From Bacillota bacterium (GTDB lineage: Bacteria; Bacillota; Dethiobacteria; DTU022): a stretch of DNA of 5,444 nt. This document shows, piece by piece, positions 5,212 through 5,444 of the stretch. Position 1 is the stretch's first letter. Each line of letters opens with the position of its first letter. The DNA is taken from the NCBI GenBank assembly GCA_012797095.1, contig JAAZPS010000211.1, forward strand, positions 1 to 5,444, read 5' to 3'. A program made the position numbers and the translations under genes. The notes beneath the pieces are model-generated. The model worked only from the letters and a program-made list of their open reading frames with translations. It ran no database searches and was not told where the DNA came from.

Positions 5212-5444
5212 ATGAAAGCCACTGAAAGCGGCACAATGAAACACAGACAACTTCGGCTTGAAGACTATCTGCAAAGGGTATCTGCGGAACAGAGAGAGTA
5301 TGCAGAAGTGTGCGAGCCGCCCAAGATGGCCGAAACCGATATCACCGACACAGCCGAGCAGGGGGATGGATTGCTGGAACAAATTCTAACCCGCGACAAT
5401 CTGAACCGGGCCTACAGGCAGGGTAAGAGAAACAAGGGGGCAGG
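5212..5444 (+). CDS. ltrA: Group II intron reverse transcriptase/maturase, N-terminal part (runs off window)
   Basis: 77 codons are open to the window edge without a stop. The N-terminal 55 or so residues are charged and variable (KHRQLRLEDYLQ early on). They are followed by GLLEQILTRDNLNRAYRQGK and then RNKGA, which is the conserved start of the finger region of group II intron reverse transcriptases, normally continuing GxDGM just outside the window. The long N-terminal extension and different wording show that it is not a copy of the minus-strand maturase, whose protein begins almost directly with this region. The ATG at 5212 is preferred because AAGGTG lies 7 bases upstream; an in-frame ATG at 5236 has no good ribosome site. 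The catalytic palm is not in view, so activity cannot be judged. Confidence 0.88.
   Translation, partial: MKATESGTMKHRQLRLEDYLQRVSAEQREYAEVCEPPKMAETDITDTAEQGDGLLEQILTRDNLNRAYRQGKRNKGA

Larger units (their letters stand above)
5146..5444 (+). mobile_element. Second group II intron, opposite orientation, partial
   Basis: Starting right at the edge of the first intron, the plus strand shows GCCATAGTA (5151-5159), an 8-bp hairpin and GGAAGGGCTGAAC, the same layout as domain III of the minus-strand intron (CCGTAGTA ... GCGAAGG). A group II reverse transcriptase ORF follows in the expected domain IV place and leaves the window. No domain I, no GTGYG start and no domain II are found immediately upstream, where the first intron lies instead. 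It is therefore either 5'-truncated or interrupted by the first intron. Confidence 0.7.

Noticed and set aside
1..5444. CRISPR array, tRNA or rRNA
   Set aside because: No regularly spaced repeats, and no cloverleaf or rRNA-like conserved segments were seen on either strand.

Overview
The window looks like a rearranged accessory segment of a low-to-moderate-GC anaerobic firmicute, probably a clostridium. Supporting signs are strong AGGAGG-type ribosome sites, a TTG start with an excellent Shine-Dalgarno, and group II introns of a type common in that group. The assignment is an inference from style, not from a marker gene.

Left part (1-772) is gene debris. On the minus strand, about 127-300 encodes a fragment that reads like the C-terminal domain of an IS21-type (IstA) transposase. 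It abuts, on the plus strand, a 5'-truncated and frameshifted rdgB (XTP/dITP pyrophosphatase) pseudogene ending at 772.

Middle part (764-3150) is a compact three-gene minus-strand operon read from 3150 to 764. Its products are a 448-residue protein carrying two tandem PH-like beta-rich repeats, a 109-residue protein made almost entirely of four zinc ribbons, and a 221-residue zinc-ribbon protein that starts at TTG. Spacings are 20 and 24 bases. I cannot name any of the three genes. The pairing of a duplicated PH-like protein with two cysteine-ribbon proteins is the best candidate here for an undescribed functional unit. The leader (3151-3409) holds an imperfect palindrome just before the first Shine-Dalgarno, a weak candidate promoter, a G-rich tract and a strong hairpin.

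Right part (3410-5444) is mobile RNA. A complete-looking group II intron lies on the minus strand (about 5145 to 3410): 5' ribozyme domains, a 412-residue reverse transcriptase/maturase with YADD and no obvious endonuclease domain, a 34-nt domain V and a domain VI with an appropriately placed bulged A. Directly abutting its 5' end, on the plus strand, is a domain III-like hairpin and the first 77 codons of a second, different group II intron reverse transcriptase that runs off the window. The first intron therefore appears to have landed antisense within, or at the broken edge of, the second one.
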